Assembly: GCA_000320605.2 (NCBI GenBank)
Contig: KB445797.1
Coordinates: 928,474-992,473 of the forward strand
DNA: 64,000 nucleotides
Direction of reading: 5' to 3'
Source: Gelatoporia subvermispora B
Taxonomy: Eukaryota > Basidiomycota > Agaricomycetes > Polyporales > Gelatoporiaceae
Every line of letters starts with the position of its first letter. Positions within the stretch are counted from its first letter, which is position 1. Below, in pieces: positions 23,701 through 34,548 of this stretch. The notes under the pieces were generated by a model that was not told where the DNA came from, made no database searches, and was given only the letters and a program-made list of their open reading frames with translations. The translations under genes and the position numbers were made by a program.

Positions 23701-25693
23701 AAAAACTTGGGGTGAGTTATCCCTGTCTGTGGCGAGCAGAGCAACAGCAGAGCTCAAGATAGCGCGACGATCGGAGTGAGTCGCCAGATACACTGCAGTG
23801 CACAGGGTTGTAGATGGGGCGTGTTGAAGCGACATACATGGGGATGTCACAAGCGGATGCCAGACGAGAAATAGCTTGAAGTGCGCCCGTCCTTCCTATG
23901 TGGCCGTTGACCGCCTCGCGGCTGCGCGGCATCCGTAGGACGAGTGCGCTGGTGTCGAAACGTTGGCATGCTAGCTGACGCAGAGTTACGGTGAATGCGG
24001 ATGGAAATGTCGATCTCGAAAGCTGGTGGCAGACACTTGGCACATGGCACTGGGGGGCGAATGTATCATAGGGGGCCATCGAGCGGTTATTACCCAGGTT
24101 ATTCAAGTGGCCATCGGGATGCCTGAAGTCAGTAGCGTAAGTAGCGCGTGTGAGCGTAAAACGCTGCTCGCCCATCGAATACACTCTTCTTGTATAGCGG
24201 CTCTGGGTCGTTGCACCCAGTGTTGCACGAGAGTAGTGTATCGCCAGGTAGCTTTTCTCCACCGGGTGTTTGACGCACTCGAGGTCGTACGGCGTAGAGT
24301 AGTTATCGTACCGTATTCCCGATCTGTACATATAGACGCCCGAACCGCCGGCTCTCCTGTGCACGCCATCGTCCCTCTTTGATACCAACAAAATGGGCCT
24401 CCGTGATGAAGAGCACTCCATAGCTATTCGGGCCACATCTCTTATGGATTCCTTACACTCCCGGGTACCTAGACCACAATCGCAAGGATAGGTCCCTTAG
24501 CCCTCATCTAGAGAGTCACCTGCGCGTACGTACCTACCGTTGCCACCCGCACATGCGCAACATCTGTCCCCAGCGTCTCTTGTCGACTTGCAGTCGCAGC
24601 TAGGGTATACAGCTATGTCCTGCCTATACAACCTTTATCCTTGCGTCCCATTATCCCTCATGGTCCCCTCTTGCACGTCCTGGCCACGCGTCTAAATCTC
24701 CCTTCACGCACATCGCAGTCTCGTACGGGTACCAGTCGCAATTCATCATATACGAAATTGATTCCATCGCAATACGAACATGTATTATCAGCTCTCGTAC
24801 GCCATGCAATCACAGCATGCCATCCGCGAGCCAGCCATTCCCAGAGTATTGTCAGTTTGCGAGCGAACTCGTGATCGCCGTTCAGACATGAACTGTAAGT
24901 TCTTTGGTCTTCAGTGAGGCTTGTACCATTCGCCTGGCTCCGCGATGATATTTGGGCTATGTCAGTTGAATATGAATTATATGAATTAGCGCGCAACTCC
25001 GTGGTTCGCGGGAGTCATCTCGAATCCGAATCAATGCGCAGAGGAAAGGAGCATATTATTTCCGATGGAAGACGAGGCCAGAAAGGTAGATGCATGTGTG
25101 AAATCGATCTGACTTAGTGTGAACTAGTGCATCAATTCGGAGATACGCCGTCGGGCAAACAGGTCGAATATCGCGGGCGGGAACATATGCGAAGGAGTAT
25201 CGAGTTCTGCGTGGATGTTGGCACTGTATCTGAGAGCTGCTTTACGCACTGGCGGGCTGATCTAGCCCAGTGATCTGGAAGAGCCAGTGGAATAGATCGC
25301 AGGTAGGTGGTTGACAACATGCGCACTACCGCCGCGAGATGATCGCCACGAATGTGCAGTGCGGATATGTCATCGAGTAATTTCGAGGCCTCAATTGTGT
25401 TGTTAATTTTATCGGGTGTCACGTCACGAAGGCTCAGGGGAGGTCTGGGGAGGGTACTAAGAAGTCAAGGGCCCAAAGCTAGCTGAAATCGCATTGTACC
25501 TTTTCTGGAGCCCTGTGGGGCCAAAAACACTGATACACTACGGTCAGGCTACAAGATTTCCTCGGATTATGTAGGCGACGATGCGACGATTGTTATGAGC
25601 TCCACCGAATTATTGAGTCACGGTATCACACCCGGTTGTTATAATTACTGCTTTCCATTATCTAGCGCTCAGATTCGCTAGTCTCAGGCAGCC
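23238..25693. other. Intergenic region, 2.5 kb
   Basis: Holds the end of duplication unit A (to about 23,775). About 1 kb shows nothing recognisable; a 720-nt open frame on the minus strand at 23,717-24,436 has no domain. The beginning of unit B (from about 24,880) follows. Confidence 0.5.
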
Positions 25694-26440
25694 ATGTCCG
25701 CTCCCAGTACTGATTCGACTGATTCTCGACCTCCCGACGTCGATGGAACTACTGAGACAGTCCCCCCCTCCAACGAGGATGGCGCCGTCGTTCAGGATAT
25801 GAAGAAGTGGCTTGAAGACTTAGCGCGCAGAGTAAAACCGGGTGAACTCGCGCAGCCAGAATGTTGGTGGAGGGATAGGCAGCCCTGGCTCCAAGCACAA
25901 GGCTATATGTTACGACCAAGATGATACAAGCCGGATTGGCAACCCTCATGGCTGGGAACGAAAAGGTCCCGATTCGACTGCGAGGACGCATTGCTTCTCC
26001 TCATGCGTCTCTCGTTCTTGGCCAAAATCATAGTTATCATTTACTTCGTCTACAGTTCGCCAGCACCATTGATGCCGTTCGTATATCCGACGGCAAGGTA
26101 GTTGTGCTGAAGAAGGTATCAACGTCACTTCCAAACACTCAGACTGCTATGGGTTTGTCTCAGCTTGGCATGCTTCCTACAGATCTTCGTCAACTTGGAG
26201 TTCTTGGAACCGCTTGTCGAAGCGATGTCACAGGAAGATCCTACGCAGCGACCCAGCATGACAGAGGTGGTTACATGCATTGAGCAGGTCGCATCTGAAC
26301 TCGGGGCAAGGAGACTCCGCAGTAGATTGTGCAAGAAAGAAGGCTCTATGTCTCGCAGGATGAAGGACATCAAACACACGATCGTATCTATAGGATATAC
26401 CATACGTCGGCTTCCTCCGACTCCCAGGCCCCGGGAATGA
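25694..26440 (+). pseudogene. Relic of a fungal-type protein kinase with internal deletion
   Basis: The 5' part codes an N-terminal stretch ending ECWWRDRQPWLQAQGYMLR, the usual lead-in of a large Agaricomycete kinase family. It is broken by a TGA at 25922-25924, after which the frame continues with YKPDWQPSWLG. A second piece, at about 26,065-26,150, keeps TIDAVRISDGKVVVLKKV, the start of the N-lobe with its Lys. The sequence then jumps to the C-terminal tail (FLEPLVEAMSQEDPTQRPSM, ending IRRLPPTPRPRE at about 26,438). The catalytic loop, DFG and most of the kinase core are missing, so it cannot be an active kinase. It sits inside duplication unit B at a place where unit A has nothing comparable, so it was inserted there or lost from unit A. 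Confidence 0.75.
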
Positions 26441-27752
26441 CCGACCAGTGCACGATTTCTGATGTTAACGTGGCAGTGAATATATTGGGATTGCTTTTGA
26501 GAGTGTGTGGTTACCATGTTGCGGGTTGCATGAAACAGCACAGTCCTTTGCATATGAAACCGACTTTCCATCAGCAAAGTTATGCTCGAGCATTTTTTGC
26601 ACATTTTAACATGCATAGTATCTCGGTAAGTCAGGTTCATTTGACCTCCCACGCCAGACGGAAATTGATTTTTCTTTCTGTTGAATTTTGTTTTGACACA
26701 TGTCGAAAATCGTGACTGAGGCGTTCCTGTACAGCAGTCCGATCCCGTTCGGAATGAATTGACTCTATTAAACCTTCGTCACTTCATAAACTCAGGTCGT
26801 GCCTCCGCCTCCGCCTTCGGATCTCTTAATCTGATTCACAGAGCCGGGAACACACAAATTCATCGCGGCTCCACACCTCTATCTGGTGCGCAGCGTGAAC
26901 ACTACCGCGCGTGTTGCAGACACGCCCAACCGCGCTGCCACATTGCCCTGAGTGATAAACGAGTGCCACATCTGCCACCTTCCCGCTCTCGCATTGGACA
27001 ATCGCAATGCAACGTAAACGAGGACCGCGCCCAGACTCCTTCGGGTTTACAAGCGAACCACAGAGGCTCTTACCCCACAGTCAAATTCGGTTAAGGCATC
27101 GACACGAGGATCAGGACACAGGCCGCACGCCACGTGCCTGCCACGCCCGGGCCTATTGGTGTATACGGGTCATTTCGCACCGACGCCGCGGCATCGGCGT
27201 AGCGCGCTGCGACGGTTCTCCCGCAGACATATTGCACACGGACATATGTGGGCATTTGTCGATATGATGCGCGAAACATCTCTAGGAATGTGCTGGTATG
27301 ATGCACGACGATCGAGGCAGGTAGCGCAGAACCGAGAGCCGCGGACGGCATCTGTGCGCAGGCGAGCAGTGGTGTGCGGTTGCATGGAAGATGTCGATGT
27401 CGATATGGTCGCGCGTAGCACGTTGTGTGGTATTTCCCAAGGTGTAGCTCAGGTGGTGACAACTAATCCGCCATGCGCGGTGGACGCAATTGCCGTGCTG
27501 ATTGTGTCAGGGCGTGCTCGGTGAGATGAGTGTTGCGGCTGGAAACTGAGTGGCGGGGACGCTTCGGCTCGAAATGCCCGCGAGTGCATCCATTTTGTGT
27601 TGTGGTGGTGAAGCTCAGCACAGTGTCATGGAACCCTCTGACATCGTGTCTCGTGTGGTATAAGAGGGTCCTGGTGTGGCAGAGAGACAGCACCACTTCC
27701 AAAGGATCCTGCCTCCGCTAATATACTCCCGAAGAGCTAATCCGAACTCACG

Positions 27753-28664
27753 ATGATCACCACTCTGATTAACGGCACATACTCCATCACCGCCACGGAC
27801 GGCGCGTCGCTCGTCTTTGCGAACATCTCCGGGGGCCTGAGCCTCGTCTTGCAAAACTCCACGGGCGGCGCTGCGAACCAGGTACGTCGCCCCGCTTGTA
27901 TTGCCTGCAACAATTCGACTAATTTACTGTACAGTGGTGGATAGAAAGTGACTCACCTGCGTACACCGTCAAAAGCGTGCTCTATGACTTGTACATCGCT
28001 CCCTCCGGCTCCCAGAACGCGTCCCTGGGTAACACACAGCAGCTCGTACCGAGCCAGGAGCCATTCGGGTGGTACGTCTTGCCCGACGATGAGTCGTTCG
28101 CGTAGGTCCCCTACTTGATCCGCATGGGTGTCGCTGTACTAAGAGCGCGAATATCAGTTTCTCGCCTGACCCGACGTACTCCACATTCTGGAATGTGGAA
28201 ATTGAGTCTCCCAACACAACCGACGTAAGTCCGTTCCTCGTCCATAGATACACAAAGCTGAGCGAGACATCAATCAGGTCGTCCTCTCCCCCACGCGCAG
28301 TCTTTGGACGCTCGAAACAGTGTCCGCTGCATCTTCGACCACCCTCCTAGGCAGCCCCACCGCTGCCTCTTCTTTCGCGCATTCCTCCAGCTCGTTGAGT
28401 ATCGCGGCGATTGCGGGAATTGCGGCAGGCGGGATCTGCGTGGTTGCTCTCCTGGTCGCCCTTGCGATTGCCCTACACAAGAAAAACGCTGGGGATAATA
28501 AGCAGCGTCCCGACCGCTTTGACCAAGATATGGAGCAATTCGGGAGCACCCCTCAATTCGGGAACGCCCCTCAATTCGGCGCCTTTGACTGTGGCTATGG
28601 TCCAGGGATTCCACCGCCGACGGCCGTTTACACCGACCCCTACAGAGCACAGTACCGCTATTGA
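27753..28664 (+). CDS. Single-pass membrane protein, paralogue 2 (unknown function)
   Basis: Exons: 27753-27881, 27935-28101, 28158-28224, 28278-28664; these total 750 nt (249 aa). The first three exons have exactly the lengths found in paralogue 1 (129, 167 and 67 nt). The N-terminal domain is nearly the same (GTYSITATDGASLVFANIS). The stalk and tail have diverged. The membrane span (SIAAIAGIAAGGICVVALLV) is followed by HKK. The tail has gained an imperfect PQFGNAPQFG repeat. Both copies are open with correct splice sites, so both are probably expressed. A TATAAGAG element about 95 nt upstream is shared with paralogue 1. Confidence 0.75.
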
Positions 28665-29515
28665 GGCGGAAGAGGGCGGTGCATACGATGAGACTCTCGG
28701 CTGGCTACAGGCGACGTGTGAGCTTTGGATAGATATGTATGATACGGCTCGTGCATAGAGCTCCGTGTTGTATGTATGGTATGGCTTTCCCATAGAGTTC
28801 CGTGTATCCATGATGCAGTCCAGTACTCCATGTAACATATTCCCGTTGGTTAGCATCATTTCTCGCAGATTTGAGTCAAAGAGTGAGCTCGCTCGACATG
28901 TAGTGATGTACCGTGGCGATGCATAGGAGCAGCTAGTCCTCTATGCAGTATCTGCGCAGACTTTACAGTGTCTCCCGTATAGTAAACACGGCTGTGGCAG
29001 AGATACGGCGTCTGCTGTGGTCATCTTTGATACACGGCGCATGTAGGGAGACCCGTGAGCTCACCTCATGAACTGCATGCATGGTCGATCATAGTAGTCC
29101 CCATGATCCTCCGGATATGTCGACATGTAAGGTGCCTTACTTAACTCCAAGCAACGTGCTGGATTTGGGTTGATATATATATCTACTGGCACATGGAGCG
29201 CCGCGTCGCTTGTGAAATACGGCTTGTATTCAGAGCTTCGTGCTGTGTTCGCGCCGTAGTCCAGTCTTTCACGAAACGTATGCGTCCCAAAACAGCGTCT
29301 TTCCCCGTGCAGAGACTCAAGATCAAGGCAACCCAACAGGCAGTGAGGTGCTGGGCCATCCTTTGAGCCAGCAAGTGCCTCGTGCAGTGTCTGCGCAGAC
29401 TTGACGGTTCTTCCCGTGTCGCAAACACGGCTGTGACAGGGTAGACGGTGTGTATCCCCGTCAAATTTGATACACGATAGTTGTAGGGTCAAAACTTGAG
29501 CTCACCTGATATATA
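28665..29515. other. Intergenic region between paralogue 2 and the copia LTR
   Basis: Entirely duplication-unit sequence. Two related stretches around 28,930-29,060 and 29,380-29,500 (TATCTGCGCAGACTT / TGTCTGCGCAGACTT, then AAACACGGCTGTG) show a further internal repeat within the unit. Confidence 0.5.
29511..29515. repeat. Target-site duplication ATATA, left
   Basis: ATATA precedes the left LTR and is repeated at 34,544-34,548 after the right LTR. A 5-bp duplication is the size expected of a Ty1/copia integrase. Confidence 0.75.
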
Positions 29516-29843
29516 TTGCGAGTTGCGCTGTACCTAAGTACGTACGGAACGGGCCGTATCTCAGTCTCGAGCACGCGAAGCGATGCAAATCGAACTAGTG
29601 TGCATTACCTAAGTACGTACGGAACGGGCCGTATCTATGGTACATCAGCAATGCGTCAATCTGTATGTAAACTAGATCTTACCTCAGTCTCGAGCACGCG
29701 AAGCGATGCAAATCGAACTGAGGCGCAGAGTATCAAAAGAGAAACTTTTGAATACCATTGCTTACGTAACATTACTGCACGTGCGCCCTGCGCATGTCAG
29801 TCTCCGCGACCACGGCCGGTGTATCCTCCCTCGGATTTCAACA
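29516..29843 (-). repeat. copia 3' LTR (left copy)
   Basis: 328 bp; on the minus strand it begins TGTTGAAATCC. It contains two internal direct repeats: a 30-nt unit at 29532-29561 and 29607-29636, and a 35-nt unit at 29562-29596 and 29685-29719. Confidence 0.9.
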
Positions 29844-29868
29844 CGCCCACTCAACGGTTGTGGCTCGC

Positions 29869-32800
29869 TCACCATTCTAGACCCATCCCCTTCGCGAATC
29901 TTTCGTGCTTCTCCCGCGCCAGCGCCTTCGTCAACACGTCCGCGACTTGATCCGCCGTCGGAATGTATTCCACCTCGATGGTGCCTTCTTCGATCCTCTC
30001 CCTCGTGAAATGGTACCTCACCCCAATGTGTTTCGTCCTCTCGTGGAACGCCGCATTCCGGGCGAGCGCCATCGCAGATTGATTGTCGGCGAGGAGCGTC
30101 GTGGCCTCCTTGAAAACCTGACCTAATTCGGTGAGAAGTCCGCGTAGCCACACGGCTTCCTTTGACGCTGACGCCATAGCCATGTATTCGGCCTCGGTAC
30201 TTGACAGGGCCGACGAATTTTGTTTCTTCGACATCCAGCTCACCGCGCCACCCGATATCAAGAACACGTGTCCCGTAACCGAGACGCGATCGATCGGGTC
30301 GCTGGCCCAGTCCGCGTCGGTGTACCCCACGAGCGTGTCGTCCCGCGTAGTCCCTCGATAGACGAGTCGCATGTCGGTGGTGCCTCGTAGATACTTGTAG
30401 ACACGGACAATAGCAGTCCAATGTTCTTCGCCCGGATTTGCAGCGTGACGGCTCAGAACGCCCACTGCGAACGCAATGTCAGGGCGTGAGCCGAGCATCG
30501 CATACATGAGGGAACCCAGCGCGCTTTGGTAGCGTCTCGGCTCGATCTCGGGTGCCAACAGCTTTGTCAGCTTTTGGTTCGCGGCCATCGGAGTGCTCAC
30601 CGGGCGGGAGTTCTCCAGTCCGAATCGGGTTAAGATACCCTCGATGTACTGCCGCTGCGACAATTCGATGGTGCGCTTGCCGCGGTCGCGTATAATTTCC
30701 ATGCCCAGGATCCATCGGGCCTCGCCTAGATCTGTCATATCGAAGCGCTTCCCGAGATCTGCCTTGACGCGCTTTACGATCCCGAGATCGTCGCATACGG
30801 TTAGCATGTCGTCGACGTAGACAGCTACAATAATTAGATGGTCGTCCTCGACTTTGTAGAAAATGCTGTGATCCGAATCGCATCTCCTGAACCCGAGTGA
30901 TTCGAACTCCTTACGAAGTTTCTTGTACCATTCTCGGCTAGCCTGCTTGAGGCCGTACAGGGACTTGCGCAGCTTCCAGACTTTCTCCTTGTCGTCACTG
31001 AACCCGGGCGGGCACTGCATGTAGATCTCTTCGTCGAGATCTCCGTTCAGGAACGCCGATTTGACGTCCATCTGATGGATCTCGAGGTCGTGTTTGGCGG
31101 CTAGTGCGAGTAGCGCTCGAATTGACGTAAATTTCGTCACGGGGGCGAAGGTCTCATTGTAGTCTATACCCTCTACCTGCGTGAATCCCTTCGCAACCAG
31201 GCGTGCCTTGTATTTTTCAACTTCCCCATCGGGACCGCGCTTGATTTTGAAGACCCACTTGCACCCTACGACCTTGCGGTTGCGCGGGCGCTCGACCTCA
31301 TCATACAAGTTGGCCTTGGCGAACGCTAGTAATTCCTCGGCGCACGCCGCCTTCCAGCGATCTGCATCGGGCCGTGACATCGCCTGCTCGTACGTCTTCG
31401 GATCATCTGCGATCATGGCGCGCTTCGCATGCTCTCCGTCTAACCCCAGCCCTGAGTCTTCAGCCTCCTCATTCTCGGCAACGCCTTCTGCAATCGATGA
31501 CTCCTCGACTGTGGGACGCCTCGAGTACGAGGTGACCTTGAAGCTTTCGTCGTCGTCGGGCTTGGGAGCCTTGCGAGGGCGTGTGGACCGCCGCAGTTCG
31601 GATGTCGGCACGTACCAGAATGGTCGGTACTGTTTCCGCTCGCTCGGCTGTGTGAGTGCCGATGGCGTCGGCTGATGCGATGTGACAGCCGGCGCTGTGA
31701 TGCGTGACTGCGCGTCGCCAGACTCCACCTTTGTGTCCTTCGGGCTCGCCTCAGACTTGGATGTGCCCTCCGTGCTCTTGTCACCAACTTCTGGGGGGAC
31801 TTGGTCCCTCTTGGAGGCATCTACTTGCATGGGCTCGAGCTCGACTGTGACGCGGCTCGGCTGTGCTTCGGTACCCTCATCAAAAATGACATCGCGTGAT
31901 TCGAACACGCGTCCGGTGGGTCGGTGCACTAGCCGATAGGCTTTTCTGTTTTCGGCATAGCCCAGGAAAGTGCATTCCAAAGATTTAGCATCCAGCTTCT
32001 TCCGGCGCTCGTCCGGGACATGCGCGTAGGCCTTGCAGCCGAACACCCGAATATGCGCTACCGTAGGTTTGGTTCCGAAGTGGGCCTCGTGCGGTGTAAT
32101 TTCCTCTTCGAGGGCACGCGTGGGCGTCCTGTTGATGATGTACACGGCGTAGAGTACGGCGTCGGCCCAATACAAATTAGGTAACCCGGCGTCCTTCATC
32201 ATCGAGCGAGCGCGCTCCATGATTGTCCTATTCATGCGCTCCGCAAGGCCGTTTTCCTGCGGAGTGTACGCATTGGACATTTCATGGTGAATGCCCTTGC
32301 TCTTGTTGTATTCTTCCATGGCTTTGGAGGTGTACTCTCCTCCGTTATCGGAGCGGAGGCGGACGGCGCGCTGTCCGAGTTCGGCTTCGGACCGCTCGAT
32401 GTAGGCGCGCCAGTGACCCGGGACTTCGTCCTTGGTTTTCATCAGATCCAGTGCAAGATGGTGCGACTTCCCATCAATCCATGTTGTGAAGTAATAGTAG
32501 CCGAGACGTGACGGCGTCTCCATTTTCCCACAGACGTCAGAATGTGTTCGGTAGAGCACGCGGGGTGACTTGTTGCTGGTCTCCTTCGGGATCGGCGCGC
32601 GGGCCTGCTTGCCTTGAGCACAGCCTGAGCAGACTCTGCCCTCGGTGGCTTTGGCATCGCCCACTATGGACATTCCGTTCACCATTCCGCTGCGGACCAT
32701 CTTCAACACGGCGTCGGTGCTGATGTGCCCGAGGCGTCTGTGCCACACCTCAGCCGAAGCCTTGGACTCGGTTTCGGCGCTCGTCGCTAGTGCGCGCTCC

Positions 32801-34155
32801 GTCGGTTGGGTGTCGACGTCGGAAAGATCCGCGCTTGCTACACGCACGCGCTCGCGTCGAACCCTCTCCGTGTCTAGGTAATACGTGTTCCCGACTTTGT
32901 ATGCGGTGGCCGCAACACTTCCGTTTGTGCCAATGATTTTGCACCCGGAACCGTGGAAGTGAACTTGGAATTTGTCAGTGGTGAGACGGGCTACGGATAG
33001 TAGGCTGCCGTCGAGACCCGGGACGTGGAGCGTCTGCTGGACTAGTGTGCGCTTGTTCGAGCCGTCGGGTACCTTGAGGATCACGCGCGCTGTGCCGATG
33101 CCGATGGCAGGCGTGTAGCGTTTGTCACCTAATTTGACCTGAATTGGTGGAACGAGCGGTCGGTACGACAGGAAGAACTCTCGGCAAGAGCTCATGTGGC
33201 TGGTGGCACCAGAATCGACGATCCAAGTGTACGGATCTTCGGCTGTGGCCAGCGCATGCTCGCTTGCCATGAACACCTGGTCGGCAAACTCCGGATAGGG
33301 CGGCCTGTTCTCGGCAGAAGCCATCTTCGCAGATTGCTCCTCCCTGGGTGTATTGGCAGCAGCGAGATCTGCCTTTTTTCTCCGACACTCGTCTTCGGTG
33401 TGACCCTCCTTGCTGCATGGTTTGTAGGAGCAGCGCTTCTTCTTCCGGGCATCCTTTTTCTTTTGCCCCTTGTCCTTACTTCCCTGAGCACGCGTGTAGA
33501 GCGCGGCGTGACTCGACTGGTTCCGTCGGGCCTTTTCCTCCGTGAGGATCTGGGCCACGACAGCCGAGGTCGAGAGCTTGTCCTCGGTAGTCATGAGGAT
33601 CGTTCTCAGGGTGTCGTAGGAGGTCGGAAGTGAGATTACGATCGCAACAGCGACTAGATCGTCGCCTAGTGTCGTACCTAATGAGGTAAGGATCCGGGCC
33701 TTCTGCCTCATGGCGTTGAGCTGAGGCTCGAGAGGTGCCTCGTCGGATAGTGTCCCGCGGAAGAGCTCGCCGATTAGATAGGCGATTGTCTGCTTTCCCT
33801 TGCCCTCGTATCGCTCGCAGAGCCTGTCCCATGCTCCGTGGGCGCTGAGTTCGTCTAGAACGCCGCTTAGCGGCTCATCCTTGAGCGTGAGTGTGATCTG
33901 TGCAAGAGCTTCTTTATTCCGTGCTTCCCACGTGTCCACACTGGCCTGTGTAGGCTGCACCACTTTGCCTGCGGCGTCGAGTTTGCCGGTCGGCTTGGGA
34001 TCTGCGCCGTCGACTACAGTCCAGAGATCCCGGATCTGTAGGACCGTCTTGATGCGGTATTTCCACGTCTGGAAATTTGCTCCGTCATCTTCAAGCGACG
34101 GTACGTCGTACAGGCGGCTAGATGCGTTCCTCGTGGCTGTGCTTGTGCCTGACAT
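29869..34155 (-). CDS. copia Gag-Pol polyprotein, 1,428 aa, uninterrupted
   Basis: Single open frame for particle protein and replication enzymes. In order: a Gag (UBN2-type) region at residues about 20-230; a zinc knuckle with spacing C-x4-C-x4-H-x4-C near residue 245 (canonical is C-x2-C); protease with WIVDSGATSHM near 312; integrase zinc-binding HRRLGH and CSGCAQGK, then a DDE core (THSDVCGK, SDNGGEYTS, and the downstream Glu in PQENGLAERMNR). The RT starts KWVFKIKRG and carries YVDDML; RNase H follows with TDADWASD, SSTEAEY and ADNQSA. It ends 25 nt before the 3' LTR. No stop or frameshift is present and all catalytic residues are visible, so it is probably functional. Gag and Pol are in one frame without a visible recoding site, as in plant and many fungal copia elements. 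Confidence 0.95.
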   Translation of the reverse strand: MSGTSTATRNASSRLYDVPSLEDDGANFQTWKYRIKTVLQIRDLWTVVDGADPKPTGKLDAAGKVVQPTQASVDTWEARNKEALAQITLTLKDEPLSGVLDELSAHGAWDRLCERYEGKGKQTIAYLIGELFRGTLSDEAPLEPQLNAMRQKARILTSLGTTLGDDLVAVAIVISLPTSYDTLRTILMTTEDKLSTSAVVAQILTEEKARRNQSSHAALYTRAQGSKDKGQKKKDARKKKRCSYKPCSKEGHTEDECRRKKADLAAANTPREEQSAKMASAENRPPYPEFADQVFMASEHALATAEDPYTWIVDSGATSHMSSCREFFLSYRPLVPPIQVKLGDKRYTPAIGIGTARVILKVPDGSNKRTLVQQTLHVPGLDGSLLSVARLTTDKFQVHFHGSGCKIIGTNGSVAATAYKVGNTYYLDTERVRRERVRVASADLSDVDTQPTERALATSAETESKASAEVWHRRLGHISTDAVLKMVRSGMVNGMSIVGDAKATEGRVCSGCAQGKQARAPIPKETSNKSPRVLYRTHSDVCGKMETPSRLGYYYFTTWIDGKSHHLALDLMKTKDEVPGHWRAYIERSEAELGQRAVRLRSDNGGEYTSKAMEEYNKSKGIHHEMSNAYTPQENGLAERMNRTIMERARSMMKDAGLPNLYWADAVLYAVYIINRTPTRALEEEITPHEAHFGTKPTVAHIRVFGCKAYAHVPDERRKKLDAKSLECTFLGYAENRKAYRLVHRPTGRVFESRDVIFDEGTEAQPSRVTVELEPMQVDASKRDQVPPEVGDKSTEGTSKSEASPKDTKVESGDAQSRITAPAVTSHQPTPSALTQPSERKQYRPFWYVPTSELRRSTRPRKAPKPDDDESFKVTSYSRRPTVEESSIAEGVAENEEAEDSGLGLDGEHAKRAMIADDPKTYEQAMSRPDADRWKAACAEELLAFAKANLYDEVERPRNRKVVGCKWVFKIKRGPDGEVEKYKARLVAKGFTQVEGIDYNETFAPVTKFTSIRALLALAAKHDLEIHQMDVKSAFLNGDLDEEIYMQCPPGFSDDKEKVWKLRKSLYGLKQASREWYKKLRKEFESLGFRRCDSDHSIFYKVEDDHLIIVAVYVDDMLTVCDDLGIVKRVKADLGKRFDMTDLGEARWILGMEIIRDRGKRTIELSQRQYIEGILTRFGLENSRPVSTPMAANQKLTKLLAPEIEPRRYQSALGSLMYAMLGSRPDIAFAVGVLSRHAANPGEEHWTAIVRVYKYLRGTTDMRLVYRGTTRDDTLVGYTDADWASDPIDRVSVTGHVFLISGGAVSWMSKKQNSSALSSTEAEYMAMASASKEAVWLRGLLTELGQVFKEATTLLADNQSAMALARNAAFHERTKHIGVRYHFTRERIEEGTIEVEYIPTADQVADVLTKALAREKHERFAKGMGLEW

Positions 34156-34198
34156 GATGCTGGTGGAGTGGGCGGGTTATCTCGTAGATTAGAGATAG

Positions 34199-34213
34199 CC
34201 GGGGCTCATAACC
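34199..34213 (-). other. Primer-binding site, initiator-tRNA-Met half-molecule type
   Basis: Immediately inside the 5' LTR the minus strand reads GGTTATGAGCCCCGG. This is complementary to the anticodon stem-loop of a methionine tRNA (GGGGCTCATAACC, anticodon CAT), not to a tRNA 3' end. Drosophila copia and yeast Ty5 use such a cleaved half-tRNA primer. The match to the host tRNA is inferred. Confidence 0.65.
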
Positions 34214-34215
34214 TA

Positions 34216-34543
34216 TTGCGAGTTGCGCTGTACCTAAGTACGTACGGAACGGGCCGTATCTCAGTCTCGAGCACGCGAAGCGATGCAAATCGAACTAGTG
34301 TGCATTACCTAAGTACGTACGGAACGGGCCGTATCTATGGTACATCAGCAATGCGTCAATCTGTATGTAAACTAGATCTTACCTCAGTCTCGAGCACGCG
34401 AAGCGATGCAAATCGAACTGAGGCGCAGAGTATCAAAAGAGAAACTTTTGAATACCATTGCTTACGTAACATTACTGCACGTGCGCCCTGCGCATGTCAG
34501 TCTCCGCGACCACGGCCGGTGTATCCTCCCTCGGATTTCAACA
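34216..34543 (-). repeat. copia 5' LTR (right copy)
   Basis: 328 bp, the same as the left LTR over its whole length by direct reading. It carries the promoter for the minus-strand element. Confidence 0.9.
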
Positions 34544-34548
34544 ATATA
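34544..34548. repeat. Target-site duplication ATATA, right
   Basis: Matches 29,511-29,515. Confidence 0.75.

Larger units (their letters stand above)
26590..29515 (+). repeat. Segmental duplication, unit B
   Basis: Collinear with unit A around the membrane-protein gene. The similarity resumes beyond the retrotransposon at about 34,560-34,680. The copia element therefore landed in this unit after the duplication. Confidence 0.65.
29516..34543 (-). mobile_element. Full-length Ty1/copia LTR retrotransposon
   Basis: 5,028 bp, oriented on the minus strand. It has 328-bp LTRs at 29516-29843 and 34216-34543 that I find identical throughout, a 5-bp target duplication (ATATA), one uninterrupted gag-pol frame, a primer-binding site next to the 5' LTR and a purine-rich GAGTGGGCG next to the 3' LTR. 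The domain order protease - integrase - RT - RNase H makes it copia, not gypsy. Identical LTRs and the open frame argue for a very recent insertion and possible present activity. Confidence 0.95.

Noticed and set aside
23717..24436. 239-codon minus-strand frame in the intergenic region
   Set aside because: No recognisable domain, no splice-supported extension, and no counterpart in duplication unit B.
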